Positions 8,737 to 22,878 of a stretch of 64,000 bases of DNA are shown here, one piece after another. Positions within the stretch are counted from its first letter, which is position 1. Each line of letters begins with the position of its first letter. Location: assembly GCF_019890635.1 (NCBI RefSeq), contig NZ_JAIOAB010000019.1, forward strand, positions 1 through 64,000. Reading direction: 5' to 3'. The translations under genes and the position numbers were made by a program. This stretch comes from Streptomyces sennicomposti. GTDB taxonomy: Bacteria; Actinomycetota; Actinomycetes; Streptomycetales; Streptomycetaceae. A model generated the notes under the pieces. That model was not told the DNA's origin, did no database searches, and worked only from the letters and a program-made list of their open reading frames with translations.

Positions 8737-8755
8737 TTAGCTTAGGCTTACCTAA
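8737..8755 (-). promoter_or_regulatory. Iron box (DmdR/IdeR-type operator)
   Basis: TTAGCTTAGGCTTACCTAA differs from the consensus TTAGGTTAGGCTAACCTAA at two of 19 positions. It lies 62 bp upstream of the YncE-like gene. Confidence 0.85.
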
Positions 8756-8839
8756 CTTTTGACCGCGGGAGGTGTGTCGGTGGTCACAACTCCCCTCTGT
8801 GGCCGGTGAGCTGACGTGACGTCGGTTATGGGCATGCCG

Positions 8840-8883
8840 CGGAGGGGTGCCCGCTCACACGTGTCGAGCGGAACACCCCTCCG
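8840..8883 (-). terminator. Compound hairpin after the surface-repeat gene
   Basis: Outer arms 8840-8849 and 8874-8883 pair perfectly. An inner stem (CGCTC/GAGCG around ACACGTGT) adds structure. It begins 17 nt past the stop codon of the surface protein gene and isolates it from the iron box of the next gene. Confidence 0.7.
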
Positions 8884-8899
8884 GTGGGAGCGGGTCGGG

Positions 8900-10792
8900 T
8901 CAGGCGCCCTCGGCCGGCCGCGCCGGACGGCGGCGTACGACGAACACCGTGGTGGCCGCGGCGCCGGCGGCGCCGCCCACCGCGGCGGCCGCGGCGGACC
9001 ACGCGATGGTGGCGTAGGAGACCTCGGAGCGCACCGAGGCCACCGGGGCCGTGGCGGGGGTCGCCGCACCGGCGCCCGCGGCCGGGTCGGCCGCGCCGGC
9101 CGCCGTGACGCCCGGCTGCGTCACCTTGAAGTCCACCTTCAGCGTGGTGGGCGGGTTCGGCGCGAGGAAGCGCAGCCAGTGCGCGCCGACGGAGGTGTCG
9201 GCCGGTATGGTCACGTCCCCCTCGTACGCGCCGGTCGCGTCGGCCTTCCACTGGCCGAGGATGGCGTCGTCGTCCAGCTTGATGGTGACGGTCTGGCCCG
9301 CCGGGAACTTCTCCACCTCGAAGTGGAGCTTGCCGCCCGGCTGCACCTGGCTGGCCGTGATCTGCGCTTTCGCGCCACGGGAGTTGGAGGCGGCGGCCGG
9401 TGCTCCGGAGGCGGCCGGAATCGGCGTCGCACCGTCGCCGGCGCCACCGCCCGCAGCGCCGCCGGCCGTGGCGGAACCGCCCGTACCCGAACCGCCGGCC
9501 GTGGCGGCCGACGCCGGGTCCGCGCCGGAGGTGACGGTGAAGTCGGCGCGCAGGCTGGTGGGCGGGTTGGGGGCCAGGAAGCGCAGCCAGTGCGCACCCT
9601 TGGTGGCGTCCTGCGGGATGGTCACGCTCCCGGAGAGGGTGCCGTCCGCGCCGATGCCGTCCGGCCACTGACCGATGATCTTGCTGTCGTCCAGCTTCAC
9701 GGTCAGCTGCTGGCCGGCCGGGAAGCCGGTGACGCGGAAACTCACCTTGCCGCCCGCCGCCACGCTGGAGCCGGCGGTGATCGTGGCCGAGGCGCCGCTG
9801 GTGCTGCCGCCTCCGCCGCCCGAACCGGAGCCGCCGGTGCCGGTGCCTGTGCTGCCCGTGCCGCCCGTGTCCGTGCCGCCGGTGCCGGAGCCGCCGGTGG
9901 AACCGCCGCCGCTGCCGCCCGTGGAGCCGCCTCCGCCGGTCGAACCGCCGCCTCCGGAACCGCCCGTGCCACCGCCGCCGGCGGAGGTCACCGTGATGTC
10001 GGCGCGCAGGCTGGTGGGCGGGTCGGGAGCCAGGAAACGCAGCCAGTGGCCGCCGGCCGAGGTGCCCTTGGGGACGGTGACCGAGCCGGAGAACGTGCCG
10101 TCGGCGCCGACCGCCTTCTGCCACTGGCCGATGATCGTCTCGTCGTCGAGCTTGACGGTGACCGTCTGGCCCTTGACGAAGCCGCTGAGCGCGAAGGAGA
10201 CCTTGCCGCCCGCCGCGACGCGGTCGCCGCCGGTCAGCCGCACCTTCGGCTCGGCGGCCGGGGTGCTCGGCGTCGGGGTCGGCGTCGGGGTGGGGGTCGG
10301 CTTGGGCGTCGGGGTGGGGGTCGGGGTCGGCGTGGGGGTCGACGGGTCCGTGACCGTCAGGTCGTCGCTGCGCACGCTGGTCTGCGGGGCGAGGAACCGC
10401 AGCCAGTGCCCCGCGCCGGGCGCGGTCTCCGCCGGGATCGTCACCGAGCCGGCCACGCTGCCGTCGTCGCCGAGGGGGAACTGCTTGAGCAGCGTCTTGT
10501 CGTCCAGCTTGACGCTGAGCGTGGCGCCGGCCGGGAAGCCCGAGACGGAGAAGGACACTTGACCGCCCGGCGCCACCGAGCGCGCGTCCAGGGAGACGGT
10601 GGGCGCGGTGGCGTCGGCAGCGAGCGCCACGGTGCCGGGGGCGGCCGTCGAGCCCGCGTGCGCGGTGGCGAACGGCGCGGCGAGCGCGCCGAGTCCGAGG
10701 GCCGCGCCGGCCGTCAGGGCCGCGGTGCGGGCGGCCCGGCGGCTGCCCCGGGAGGCGGGCGACGGGGTGCGGGTGGGTCTTCCGGAGGTCAT
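8900..10792 (-). CDS. Iron-boxed surface protein with four ~85-residue repeats and a C-terminal membrane anchor
   Basis: I do not recognise a named family. The 630-residue product has a signal peptide ending ATAHA (about 46), then four homologous domains at about 62-147, 182-268, 334-418 and 470-557. Each opens with an A-P-G-G-Q/K-(V/L)-S/H-F strand, has a VKLDD core, and ends in the near-invariant GxHWLRFLAP. Linkers differ: (TP)n at 149-177, Gly/Ser/Thr at 268-334, Ala/Gly-rich at 418-470. A hydrophobic segment (590-617) and RRRPARP tail end the protein, so it is probably membrane-anchored and outward-facing. No LPxTG motif is seen. The ATG has a CAGGAG site and an iron box 100 bp upstream, divergent from a siderophore esterase. 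Binding of siderophore, haem or wall is a guess. Confidence 0.85.
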   Translation of the reverse strand: MTSGRPTRTPSPASRGSRRAARTAALTAGAALGLGALAAPFATAHAGSTAAPGTVALAADATAPTVSLDARSVAPGGQVSFSVSGFPAGATLSVKLDDKTLLKQFPLGDDGSVAGSVTIPAETAPGAGHWLRFLAPQTSVRSDDLTVTDPSTPTPTPTPTPTPKPTPTPTPTPTPSTPAAEPKVRLTGGDRVAAGGKVSFALSGFVKGQTVTVKLDDETIIGQWQKAVGADGTFSGSVTVPKGTSAGGHWLRFLAPDPPTSLRADITVTSAGGGGTGGSGGGGSTGGGGSTGGSGGGSTGGSGTGGTDTGGTGSTGTGTGGSGSGGGGGSTSGASATITAGSSVAAGGKVSFRVTGFPAGQQLTVKLDDSKIIGQWPDGIGADGTLSGSVTIPQDATKGAHWLRFLAPNPPTSLRADFTVTSGADPASAATAGGSGTGGSATAGGAAGGGAGDGATPIPAASGAPAAASNSRGAKAQITASQVQPGGKLHFEVEKFPAGQTVTIKLDDDAILGQWKADATGAYEGDVTIPADTSVGAHWLRFLAPNPPTTLKVDFKVTQPGVTAAGAADPAAGAGAATPATAPVASVRSEVSYATIAWSAAAAAVGGAAGAAATTVFVVRRRPARPAEGA

Positions 10793-10892
10793 GTTCGTTG
10801 CTCCTGGCGGGCAGAAGTGAGGCGGGGCGCGATACGCGAAGCGTGCGCGGGACGCGCGGGGGCACCGGAGACGCCGGGCCCGCGAGCGAGAC

Positions 10893-10911
10893 TTAGGTTA
10901 GCCTAACCTCA
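10893..10911 (-). promoter_or_regulatory. Iron box before the surface-repeat gene
   Basis: TTAGGTTAGCCTAACCTCA; read on the minus strand it matches the 19-bp DmdR/IdeR consensus with one mismatch. It lies about 100 bp upstream of the surface-protein ATG. Confidence 0.9.
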
Positions 10912-10998
10912 ATTTTCGGTCACCGGGAGGGATCGCCTCCTGTGCGGCCCCTGTCCCGATTCCCGGGCCTTATGGCGGCCGGTCCGGCGCGGCGCCGC

Positions 10999-11017
10999 CA
11001 AGGTAAGGTACACCTAA
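10999..11017 (+). promoter_or_regulatory. Iron box before the esterase gene
   Basis: CAAGGTAAGGTACACCTAA matches the iron-box consensus at 13 of 19 positions, with the AAGG...ACCTAA dyad kept. It is 41 bp upstream of the chosen esterase start and supports the ATG at 11058 over the one at 11031, which would leave almost no leader. Confidence 0.7.
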
Positions 11018-11057
11018 GTCGATCACCGCAGTGTCCCGTGCACCGGAGCCGCCCGCC

Positions 11058-12326
11058 ATGTCCCTGACCGCGCCGCCCGAGGGCGACCCGCAGCACCCGC
11101 CCCGTCTGGCCCGCCCCGACGCGCTGCCGCTGCTCGACGCACCGCCCTTCGCCCTGCCCCGACCTGACGGCCTGGCGGACTTCTGGGCGGACGTGCACCG
11201 CCGCGGCACCCCCCTGGTCTCCCCGGACCCGCTGGGCGGCGCCGATCACCGGGCGGTCACCTTCCTGTGGCGCGGCACACCCGCGACCCGGGCGGTGCAG
11301 GTGCTGCCCAACAAGCTCGGCGACCCGCGCGCCCCCGAGGGCAACCTCATGCGGCACGTGGCCGGAACCGACGTGTGGCACTGGACGCTGCGGCTGCGCG
11401 CGGACTGGCGCGGCACGTACGACCTCTACGTGGACGAGGGCGACGGACCCGCGCCGGGCGAGCCGGGCTACTGGCCGTGGCTGCGCGGACAGGTCCGCAC
11501 CGACCCGTACAACTCCCGCACCCTGCCGAGACGCTGGGGCGGGCAGCCGGTCGGCTACGCCGAACTCCCCGACGCGCCGCGCGCGGTGGACTGGGAGCCG
11601 CGCCCGGAGGTGCCGCGGGGCACGGTGACCGAACACGTGGTGGCGAGCGAACTCCTCGGGGACAGCAGGCGCGTATGGCTCTACGAGCCCGCCGCCGAGC
11701 ACGCGGGGCGGGCCGCCGCCGGGGGACTCCCGGTGCTGGTGCTCCTGGACGGCGAGCACTGGCAGCCGCGGCTCGGTCTCGCCCGTCTGCTGGACAACCT
11801 CATCGCGGACGGCCGCGTACCGCCCCTCGCCGCAGTGCTCCCGGAGTCCGTGGACGCGGGCACGCGCTGGGCGCAGTTGACCTGCCGGCCGGAGTTCGTG
11901 AGCTTCCTGGAACGGGAGTTGCTGCCCTGGGCGGCGGGCGCGCTGCCGCTCACCGAGGACCCGGCGCGCACGGTCGTCGCCGGGCAGAGCCTCGGCGGCC
12001 TCACCGCCGCCTACGCCGCCGCGCACAGCCCGCACCGCTTCGGCAACGCGCTGGTCCAGTCGGGCTCGTTCTGGTGGCCCAACGGCCCCGGGGCGGAGTG
12101 GCTGACCGCCGAACTGGCCGCCGCGGGGCGGCTGCCGGTGCGGTTCTGGCTCTCCTTCGGCGAACAGGAGTGGGTGGCCCTGCCGGCCGCCCGCCGCCTG
12201 CGCGACACCCTCACCGCGGCGGGCTACGACGACGTGGTGTACCGCGAGTTCAACGGCGGCCACGACTACCTGTGCTGGCGCACGGAACTCGCCGACGGCC
12301 TGGTGGGGTTGCTGGGCGACGGCTGA
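11058..12326 (+). CDS. Fes/IroD-type siderophore (enterobactin-like) esterase
   Basis: A 422-residue enterochelin-esterase family protein. The N-terminal half (to about 190) is the Ig-like/CBM48-like domain of Fes (FLWRGTPATRAVQVLPNKLGD, WHWTLRLRADWRGTYDLYVD). The C-terminal half is an alpha/beta hydrolase with nucleophile motif VVAGQSLGGLTA and the late His in NGGHDYLCWR. No signal peptide is seen, so it acts in the cytoplasm, where Fes enzymes cut the tri-serine lactone of imported ferric siderophore to release iron. The start at 11058 has GGAG nine bases upstream; an earlier in-frame ATG at 11031 overlaps the promoter region. An iron box precedes it and the siderophore synthesis operon lies convergently downstream. 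Confidence 0.9.
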   Translation: MSLTAPPEGDPQHPPRLARPDALPLLDAPPFALPRPDGLADFWADVHRRGTPLVSPDPLGGADHRAVTFLWRGTPATRAVQVLPNKLGDPRAPEGNLMRHVAGTDVWHWTLRLRADWRGTYDLYVDEGDGPAPGEPGYWPWLRGQVRTDPYNSRTLPRRWGGQPVGYAELPDAPRAVDWEPRPEVPRGTVTEHVVASELLGDSRRVWLYEPAAEHAGRAAAGGLPVLVLLDGEHWQPRLGLARLLDNLIADGRVPPLAAVLPESVDAGTRWAQLTCRPEFVSFLERELLPWAAGALPLTEDPARTVVAGQSLGGLTAAYAAAHSPHRFGNALVQSGSFWWPNGPGAEWLTAELAAAGRLPVRFWLSFGEQEWVALPAARRLRDTLTAAGYDDVVYREFNGGHDYLCWRTELADGLVGLLGDG

Positions 12327-12810
12327 GCCGTCGTCGCCGGTCCCACCCGGCCCGCTCCGCGGCCGCGGAGCCGCCCCGGCCTCCGCTCGGCCTCCGTCCG
12401 ACCCCGCCTGGACCGCCCGTTGCCGCTCGGCCGACCTCGTTCCCGCCCGGCCGGTCCTGGAGCTGCCCGAACTCCCGTTCCGGTCCGGCCCCGATGCCGC
12501 CGGGTCCCGGGCCGGGCGGCCTGGTCGGCACGGTCGGCTGCCGGGGCTGCTGCCGGGGCTGTCGGGGCCGCTGGGGCAGCCCGGGCGGCTGGGACGGTCT
12601 GGGACGGCCGGGTCGGACCGACCGCCCCGCCGTCCTTCCTGCCCGGTCAGCCTGCTCGAAGGCGAACCGGGCGATGGGTCCGGCCCCCGCCGTCCTTCCT
12701 GCCCGGGGCAGCCGGTCCGGTGCCGTCGGCCCGGTTCCGCGCGGCGCAGGCCGCCGTGTGGTCCGGCGGGGCGCCACCTCCAGGAGGCTCCCACCGGAGA
12801 GCGGCGAGGG

Positions 12811-12855
12811 CCGCCGCCGTGTGCCGCCCGAGCGGGCGGCGGCACACGGCGGCGG
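12811..12855. terminator. 15-bp perfect hairpin downstream of the esterase gene
   Basis: Arms 12811-12825 and 12841-12855 pair perfectly, with a further GCCCG/CGGGC pairing inside. It is far (about 485 nt) from the esterase stop, so use as its terminator is uncertain. Confidence 0.55.
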
Positions 12856-12993
12856 TGCCGTGCTCTGCCGAAGCAGCCGTACCGGCCGCACGTGTCGCCC
12901 GTCCGCCGGATCGGGCGGCGGGCCTCCCGTCGGCGACCCGGACCACGTCCGGAGCCCCGGCGGGCCCGTCACCGCGTCCGAGCGTCGCCTCCC

Positions 12994-13077
12994 GGTCACC
13001 GCGTCCGGAGCGTCGGCCCTCGGTCACCGCGTCCGGAGCGTAGGCCCTCGGTCACCGCGACGGCTCACGACCACCGC
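12994..13077. repeat. 28-bp tandem repeats
   Basis: Units start at 12994, 13022 and 13050; the first two are nearly identical over 28 bp and the third diverges after GGTCACCGCG. An older 26-27 bp copy begins near 12967 and further CACCGCGA fragments continue to about 13130. Confidence 0.75.
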
Positions 13078-13122
13078 GACAGCCCTCGGACACCGCGATG
13101 ATTCCCCCCGCCACCGCGACGG

Positions 13123-13164
13123 CCCCGGCGGACGGCCCCGTCACGTCGGGGCCGTCCGCCGGGG
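13123..13164. terminator. 18-bp perfect hairpin after the NRPS gene
   Basis: Arms 13123-13140 and 13147-13164 are perfectly complementary around TCACGT. It starts 35 nt past the NRPS stop codon and is the best terminator candidate of the siderophore operon. Confidence 0.8.
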
Positions 13165-13198
13165 CCGTTCGCCGGGGCCGTCCCTCCTCACCCGTCCC

Positions 13199-17127
<3,929 letters not shown>

Positions 17128-17131
<4 letters not shown>

Positions 17132-17355
17132 GAGTTCCCCAGCAGGGCCGCCCACGCCTCGACGGTGGGCTGCTCGGCGAGATCGGCGAAGTCCGCGGTG
17201 ACGGCGTGCTCGCGCCGCCAGCGCTCCAGCAGCGCCATGACGCGCACCGAGTCCAGGCCGTAGTCGACCAGGTTCTCGTCGGCGGGTATGTCGGCCGGGT
17301 CCTCGCCGAGGCAGTCGGCGACGTCGGCACGGATCTGTTCCAAAGTGAGGGCCAT
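17128..17355 (-). CDS. Free-standing aryl carrier protein
   Basis: A 75-residue carrier protein. The phosphopantetheine site is Ser in YGLDSVRVM (about residue 36). In EntB/DhbB the aryl carrier domain is fused to the C-terminus of isochorismatase; here isochorismatase stops before it and this gene supplies the carrier, six bases downstream. It should be loaded with 2,3-dihydroxybenzoate by the AMP ligase and donate it to the NRPS condensation domain. It shares ATGA with the NRPS start. Confidence 0.9.
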
Positions 17356-17360
17356 GCCGC

Positions 17361-17993
17361 TCACACCTCCTCGAAGAGCGCGTCGGTGGTGGTGACGACC
17401 GCGCAGCGGCCGGCGGCCCAGCGCAGGGCCATGTCGTGGTCCTCGCGGGAGAAGTCGGCGACGGCGTCGGCGACGACGAACGCCTGGATGTCCCGCGACC
17501 ACGCGTCGGCGGCCGTCATCATGACGCCGATGTGCGCGTACACGCCGACGATCGCCAGCTGGTCGCGGCCCCAGGCCCGCATCCGCTCCTCCAGATCGGT
17601 GCGGGCGAACGCGCTGTACTTCCACTTGGTGAGCGTGAGGTCGCCCGGCTCGGGCGCGACGGCCCCGGGCACGGCCAGCACCTCGGGGTCGTCGGCGACG
17701 CCGGGACCCCAGAAGTCCAGCTGGAGGCCCCGCTGCTGAGGCGTCTGCCCGCCGCGCTGCGCGGAGTACACGACCGGCACGCCGAGCCGGCGGGCCTCCT
17801 TCAGCAGCCGGGCGGTGTTGCCGAGCATGCCGGTCAGCGGCTCCTGCCCGGCCGGGAAGGCGGACAGGAAGTGCTGCTGGAGGTCGTGCACCAGCAGCAC
17901 GGCGCGCGCCGGGTCCACGGTCCAGGACACCCGGTTCGCGGGCAGTTCGGCCGGGGCGGGCAGGGGATAGGCGGGGATCTTGGGAAGTGCCAT
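17361..17993 (-). CDS. dhbB: Isochorismatase (without fused carrier domain)
   Basis: A 210-residue hydrolase converting isochorismate to 2,3-dihydro-2,3-dihydroxybenzoate and pyruvate. Family residues: Asp in VHDLQQHF, Lys in LTKWKYSAF, and the GVYAHIGV segment that replaces the Cys region of amidohydrolase relatives. ADAVADFSREDHDMALRWAAG matches the DhbB/EntB C-terminal signature of this domain. It ends where EntB would continue into its carrier domain. It is the fifth gene of the minus-strand operon, 15 bp after dhbE. Confidence 0.92.
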   Translation of the reverse strand: MALPKIPAYPLPAPAELPANRVSWTVDPARAVLLVHDLQQHFLSAFPAGQEPLTGMLGNTARLLKEARRLGVPVVYSAQRGGQTPQQRGLQLDFWGPGVADDPEVLAVPGAVAPEPGDLTLTKWKYSAFARTDLEERMRAWGRDQLAIVGVYAHIGVMMTAADAWSRDIQAFVVADAVADFSREDHDMALRWAAGRCAVVTTTDALFEEV

Positions 17994-18008
17994 GGTGTGG
18001 GGGGCCTT

Positions 18009-19642
<1,634 letters not shown>

Positions 19643-19646
<4 letters not shown>

Positions 19647-20857
19647 AGCGCGGCTCCCACGGCGTCCAGGAAGGTACGGAACTTGGCGGCGGTCTCGGCG
19701 GTCTCGGCCTCCGGCGAGGACTGCGCGACCACGCCCGCGCCCGCGAACAGCCGCAGCGTGCGGCCCTCCGCCTCGGCGCAGCGGATGGTGACCACCCACT
19801 CGCCGTCGCCGTCGGCGTCCTGCCAGCCGACCATGCCGGTGTAGGCGCCCCGGTCGAAGGGCTCCGACTCGGCGATGACGGCGCGCGCCACGTCCGTCGG
19901 CGTGCCGCACACGGCCGGGGTCGGGTGCAGCGCGCAGGCCAGGTCGAGCGCGGTGACCTCGGGTCCGGCGATCTCGCCGACGACCGTGGTGGACAGGTGC
20001 CACATGGTGGCGGTGCGCACCAGCGTGGGCCGCTCGGGCACCTGAAGACGCCCGCACAGCGGGGCCAGCGCCCGCCGTACGGCGTCCACCACGACCGCGT
20101 GCTCGTGCAGGTCCTTGGGCGACTCCAGCAGCGCCACCGCGCGCCGCACGTCCTCGGCCAGGTCGGCGCTGCGCGGCGCGGACCCGGCCAGCGGGTTGGC
20201 CGTGAGCCGGTTGCCCCGCCGGGCGACGAGGAGTTCGGGGCTGGCGCCGATCAGGGTGCGGCCGGGGCCGGAGGGCACCGCGAAGGTGTAGCCGGACGGG
20301 TCGCGGCGGGCCAGCCGGTTCAGCATCGCCGGCAGGTCCGGGTCCGTCGGCGCGGTCAGCTCCAGGGTCCGGGCGAGGACCACCTTGTCGAACTCGCCGG
20401 CCCGCATCCGGGCCACCGCGGCGGCCACCGCGGCCCCGTACGCCTCGGGCGCGGGCCACTCGCGCACCTGCCAGCCGGCGCCGTCCGCCGCCTCCTGGGC
20501 GGGCAGCGCGACCAGCGGGTCCTCGGCCAGCGGGGCCGCGCCGCGCACGGTGGCGGGGACGGCGAGGGAGGCGGGGGCGTCCGGGGCGAACGGCACCGCG
20601 CCGAGCACCAGCGGCACGGGGCGGCCGGGTCGGCGCAGCCCGGTCAGCAGCTCGTTCACCCGCCGCGTCAAGGGGCGTTCGTCGTGCGGGACTTCCGCGG
20701 CGGTGCCGTGGGTGAGCAGGGTGCGCCGGGGAGTGGCGAGGAAGCGGTCGGCGCCGGCCCGGTAGTCGTCCAGCAGGGCGACGGCGGCGCCGGGGGCGTG
20801 GTCGGCGGGTGCGGTGGACCCGGCGGCGAGGCCGGGTTCGCTCACGGGGGCGGTCAT
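19643..20857 (-). CDS. dhbC: Isochorismate synthase
   Basis: A 404-residue chorismate-utilising enzyme converting chorismate to isochorismate with Mg2+. The conserved C-terminal half shows [42 protein letters not shown] and [16 protein letters not shown]. The N-terminal ~40 residues are Ala/Pro-rich and probably disordered. Its ATG is 47 bp after the dhbA stop; it overlaps dhbE. Confidence 0.94.
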
Positions 20858-20903
20858 CGGGACTCCAGGGTGGGGGAAGCCGGGACTGCGGGGGGCGGCG
20901 GGG

Positions 20904-21710
20904 TCAGGCGCGCAGGGTCGCGCCGCCGTCCACGTACAGGTCGTGCAGGGTGATGTGGCGGGCGCGGTCGGAGACGAGGAAGGCGACCGCCTCGGCGATG
21001 TCCGACGGCTCGGCGATGCGGCCGAGCGGGATGCCGGTGCGGTACGTGGCCGGGTCGCCCTCGATGACGGCGCGCCGGCCGCTCTCGGCGCCGCCGGGTG
21101 AGGCCTCCCACATGGCGCGCTGCATCTCGGTGAGGGTGGAACCGGGGGAGACGGTGTTGCAGCGCACGCCGTGCGCGGCGACCTCCAGACCCAGGCACTT
21201 GGTGAACATCACGGCGGCGGCCTTGGAGGCGGCGTAGGCGGCCATGCCGCTGCGGGGGACGCCCGCCGCGTTGGAGGCGACCGTGACGATGCTGCCGCGG
21301 CCCCGGGCGGTCATCCGGCGGGCGACGGCCCGCGAGACGTGGAAGACGCCGTTCGTGTTGACCGCGAACACGGCCGCCCAGTCGGCGTCGGTGAGGTCCA
21401 CCACGGGCGCGCCGCGCAGGATCCCGGCGACGTTGACGGCGATGTCGAGGGGGCCGAGCGCGTCCTCGGCCTCGGCGACCACCGCCTCCACCGCGTCCGC
21501 GTCGGTGACGTCCAGCGTGCGGGCGGCGACCCGGTCGCCGAACCGCTTCGCGAGCGCCTCCGGTCCGGGGACGGCGAGGTCGGTGGCCAGCACGCGCGCG
21601 CCGCGCTCGGCGAGCGCCTCGACGACGGCCGCGCCGATGCCCCGGCCTGCGCCCGTCACCAGGGCGACACGGCCCGCGAGTTCCTGTTCCGTGCCCAGTC
21701 CGGCGCTCAC
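20904..21710 (-). CDS. dhbA: 2,3-dihydro-2,3-dihydroxybenzoate dehydrogenase
   Basis: A 268-residue short-chain dehydrogenase. NAD-binding TGAGRGIG is near residue 20, the NVAG motif near 95, and catalytic S...YAASK around 145-160. It oxidises the isochorismatase product to 2,3-dihydroxybenzoate with NAD+. Substrate choice is inferred from the operon. The GTG start overlaps the stop codon of the binding-protein gene by four bases, so transport and synthesis genes are transcribed together. Confidence 0.92.
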   Translation of the reverse strand: MSAGLGTEQELAGRVALVTGAGRGIGAAVVEALAERGARVLATDLAVPGPEALAKRFGDRVAARTLDVTDADAVEAVVAEAEDALGPLDIAVNVAGILRGAPVVDLTDADWAAVFAVNTNGVFHVSRAVARRMTARGRGSIVTVASNAAGVPRSGMAAYAASKAAAVMFTKCLGLEVAAHGVRCNTVSPGSTLTEMQRAMWEASPGGAESGRRAVIEGDPATYRTGIPLGRIAEPSDIAEAVAFLVSDRARHITLHDLYVDGGATLRA

Positions 21711-22690
21711 TTGACCATGGCCTTCCGGATGTCGTCCAGCACCGAGACGGCGGCCTTCGCGCCGCCCAGGCTGGTCCACTTGGAGCCGTCGATGACCGTG
21801 GCGTGCTTCTCGCGGACGGCGTCGAGCTGCTGGTAGGCGGGCTTCTTGGCGAGCTGGTCGAGCAGGCCCGCGTCCGAACCGGTGGACGACAGCGTGCCGA
21901 TGAACAGCCAGTCGCCGTCGATCTCCTTCAGGTTCTCGTCGCTGATCGGCGTCGAGTGGCCCTCGCCCTTCTGGTTCTGGATGCCGGGCCGCTTGAAACC
22001 GAGGTCGTTCAGCACGTCGCTGATGAACACGCCCTGCTGCATCACGGCGGTGCCCTTGGCGGAGTAGCGGGCGACGGACACGGTCGCGCCGGCCTGCGCG
22101 CCGAGGTCCTTCTTCAGCGCGGCGGCCTTGGCGTCGTAGTCCGCGAGGAACTTCTTCGCCTCGTTGGCCTTGCCGAGCGCCTGCCCGGTCAGCTCCAGGG
22201 ACTTCTTCCAGCTCTTGCTGTCGTCGATGGTGACCAGCGTGGGCGCGATCTTCCGCAGCTGCGCCAGCACCTGTTCGTCGGCGAGCTGCCCGGCGAGGAT
22301 GACGTCGGGCTTGGCCTGGACGACCTTCTCGATGTCCGGGCCGGTCACCGCGCCGACCACGGGTATGCCCTTCGCCTGCGCGCTCAGGTATTCGGGGGCG
22401 CCCTTCTGCCCCCGCCCGGCGGTCAGGCCGACCGGCTTGACGCCGAGGGCGAGCGCGGAGTCCAGGTCCATCTCGCTGAGCGCGAGGACCCGTCGGGGAG
22501 CGGCGGGCACCTTCACTTTCGCGCCGGTCGCGTCGGTGACCGTCGTCGTGCCGCCCTTGCCCGCGGACCCGCCCGAGGAGGAGTCGCCGTCCGAGGAGCC
22601 GCAGGCGCTCAGGACGAGACCGCACGCGACGGCCAGGGCCGCGGCCGCGGTGCGGCGGGTGGCGGGGGTGGAAAGGCGGGGCGCCATCAT
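21707..22690 (-). CDS. Ferric-siderophore binding lipoprotein (FepB/FecB type)
   Basis: A 327-residue extracellular solute-binding protein. A lipobox LSACG (Cys near residue 30) gives a lipid anchor; the mature protein is a periplasmic-binding-type fold with [23 protein letters not shown] and PDVILAGQ, as in FepB and related catecholate receptors. It is first in the siderophore operon and should deliver the ferric complex to the FecCD-type permeases encoded divergently. Both promoters can be controlled by the single iron box at 22834-22852. Either of two adjacent ATGs may be used. Confidence 0.92.
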   Translation of the reverse strand: MMAPRLSTPATRRTAAAALAVACGLVLSACGSSDGDSSSGGSAGKGGTTTVTDATGAKVKVPAAPRRVLALSEMDLDSALALGVKPVGLTAGRGQKGAPEYLSAQAKGIPVVGAVTGPDIEKVVQAKPDVILAGQLADEQVLAQLRKIAPTLVTIDDSKSWKKSLELTGQALGKANEAKKFLADYDAKAAALKKDLGAQAGATVSVARYSAKGTAVMQQGVFISDVLNDLGFKRPGIQNQKGEGHSTPISDENLKEIDGDWLFIGTLSSTGSDAGLLDQLAKKPAYQQLDAVREKHATVIDGSKWTSLGGAKAAVSVLDDIRKAMVK

Positions 22691-22833
22691 GGCCTGAAAT
22701 CTCCGTTGCTCGACTGTCGTGGCCCGCGGGGGCGGGTCACGGTCCGGTGCGCCGGGCCCCGTTCAGGCATGCGGAAGGACCGGCACCCGCAGACACGGAT
22801 GCACGGACCGCCCGCCGCCTGACGGAACGGCAC

Positions 22834-22852
22834 TTAGGTTAGGCTAACCATA
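22834..22852. promoter_or_regulatory. Iron box between siderophore operon and importer
   Basis: TTAGGTTAGGCTAACCATA matches the consensus TTAGGTTAGGCTAACCTAA except at two of the last positions. It lies between divergent transcription units and very close to the importer start, fitting repression by an iron-loaded DmdR/IdeR protein. Confidence 0.92.
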
Positions 22853-22878
22853 TGCTCATTTCGAGGGGGTCGTCGCTC

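Larger units (their letters stand above)
12327..13198. other. 872-bp gene-free convergent interval with repeats
   Basis: Between the esterase and NRPS stop codons I find no credible gene; reading frames are Pro/Arg/Gly low-complexity and share no codon bias. It contains two strong hairpins (listed separately), a duplicated CCGTCCTTCCTGCCCGG element near 12628 and 12689, and a 28-bp repeat at 12994, 13022 and 13050 (GGTCACCGCGTCCGGAGCGT core) with decayed copies on both sides. Confidence 0.75.

Noticed and set aside
12994..13077. CRISPR-like 28-bp repeats
   Set aside because: Direct tandem units with no spacers; it is a minisatellite.
17132..17155. Earlier ATG for the NRPS gene
   Set aside because: It lies inside the carrier-protein gene; the ATG at 17131 gives the ATGA overlap typical of this operon.
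22852..22878. Upstream ATG for the first siderophore permease
   Set aside because: It overlaps the iron box and would need a leaderless transcript; the ATG at 22879 has a good ribosome site.
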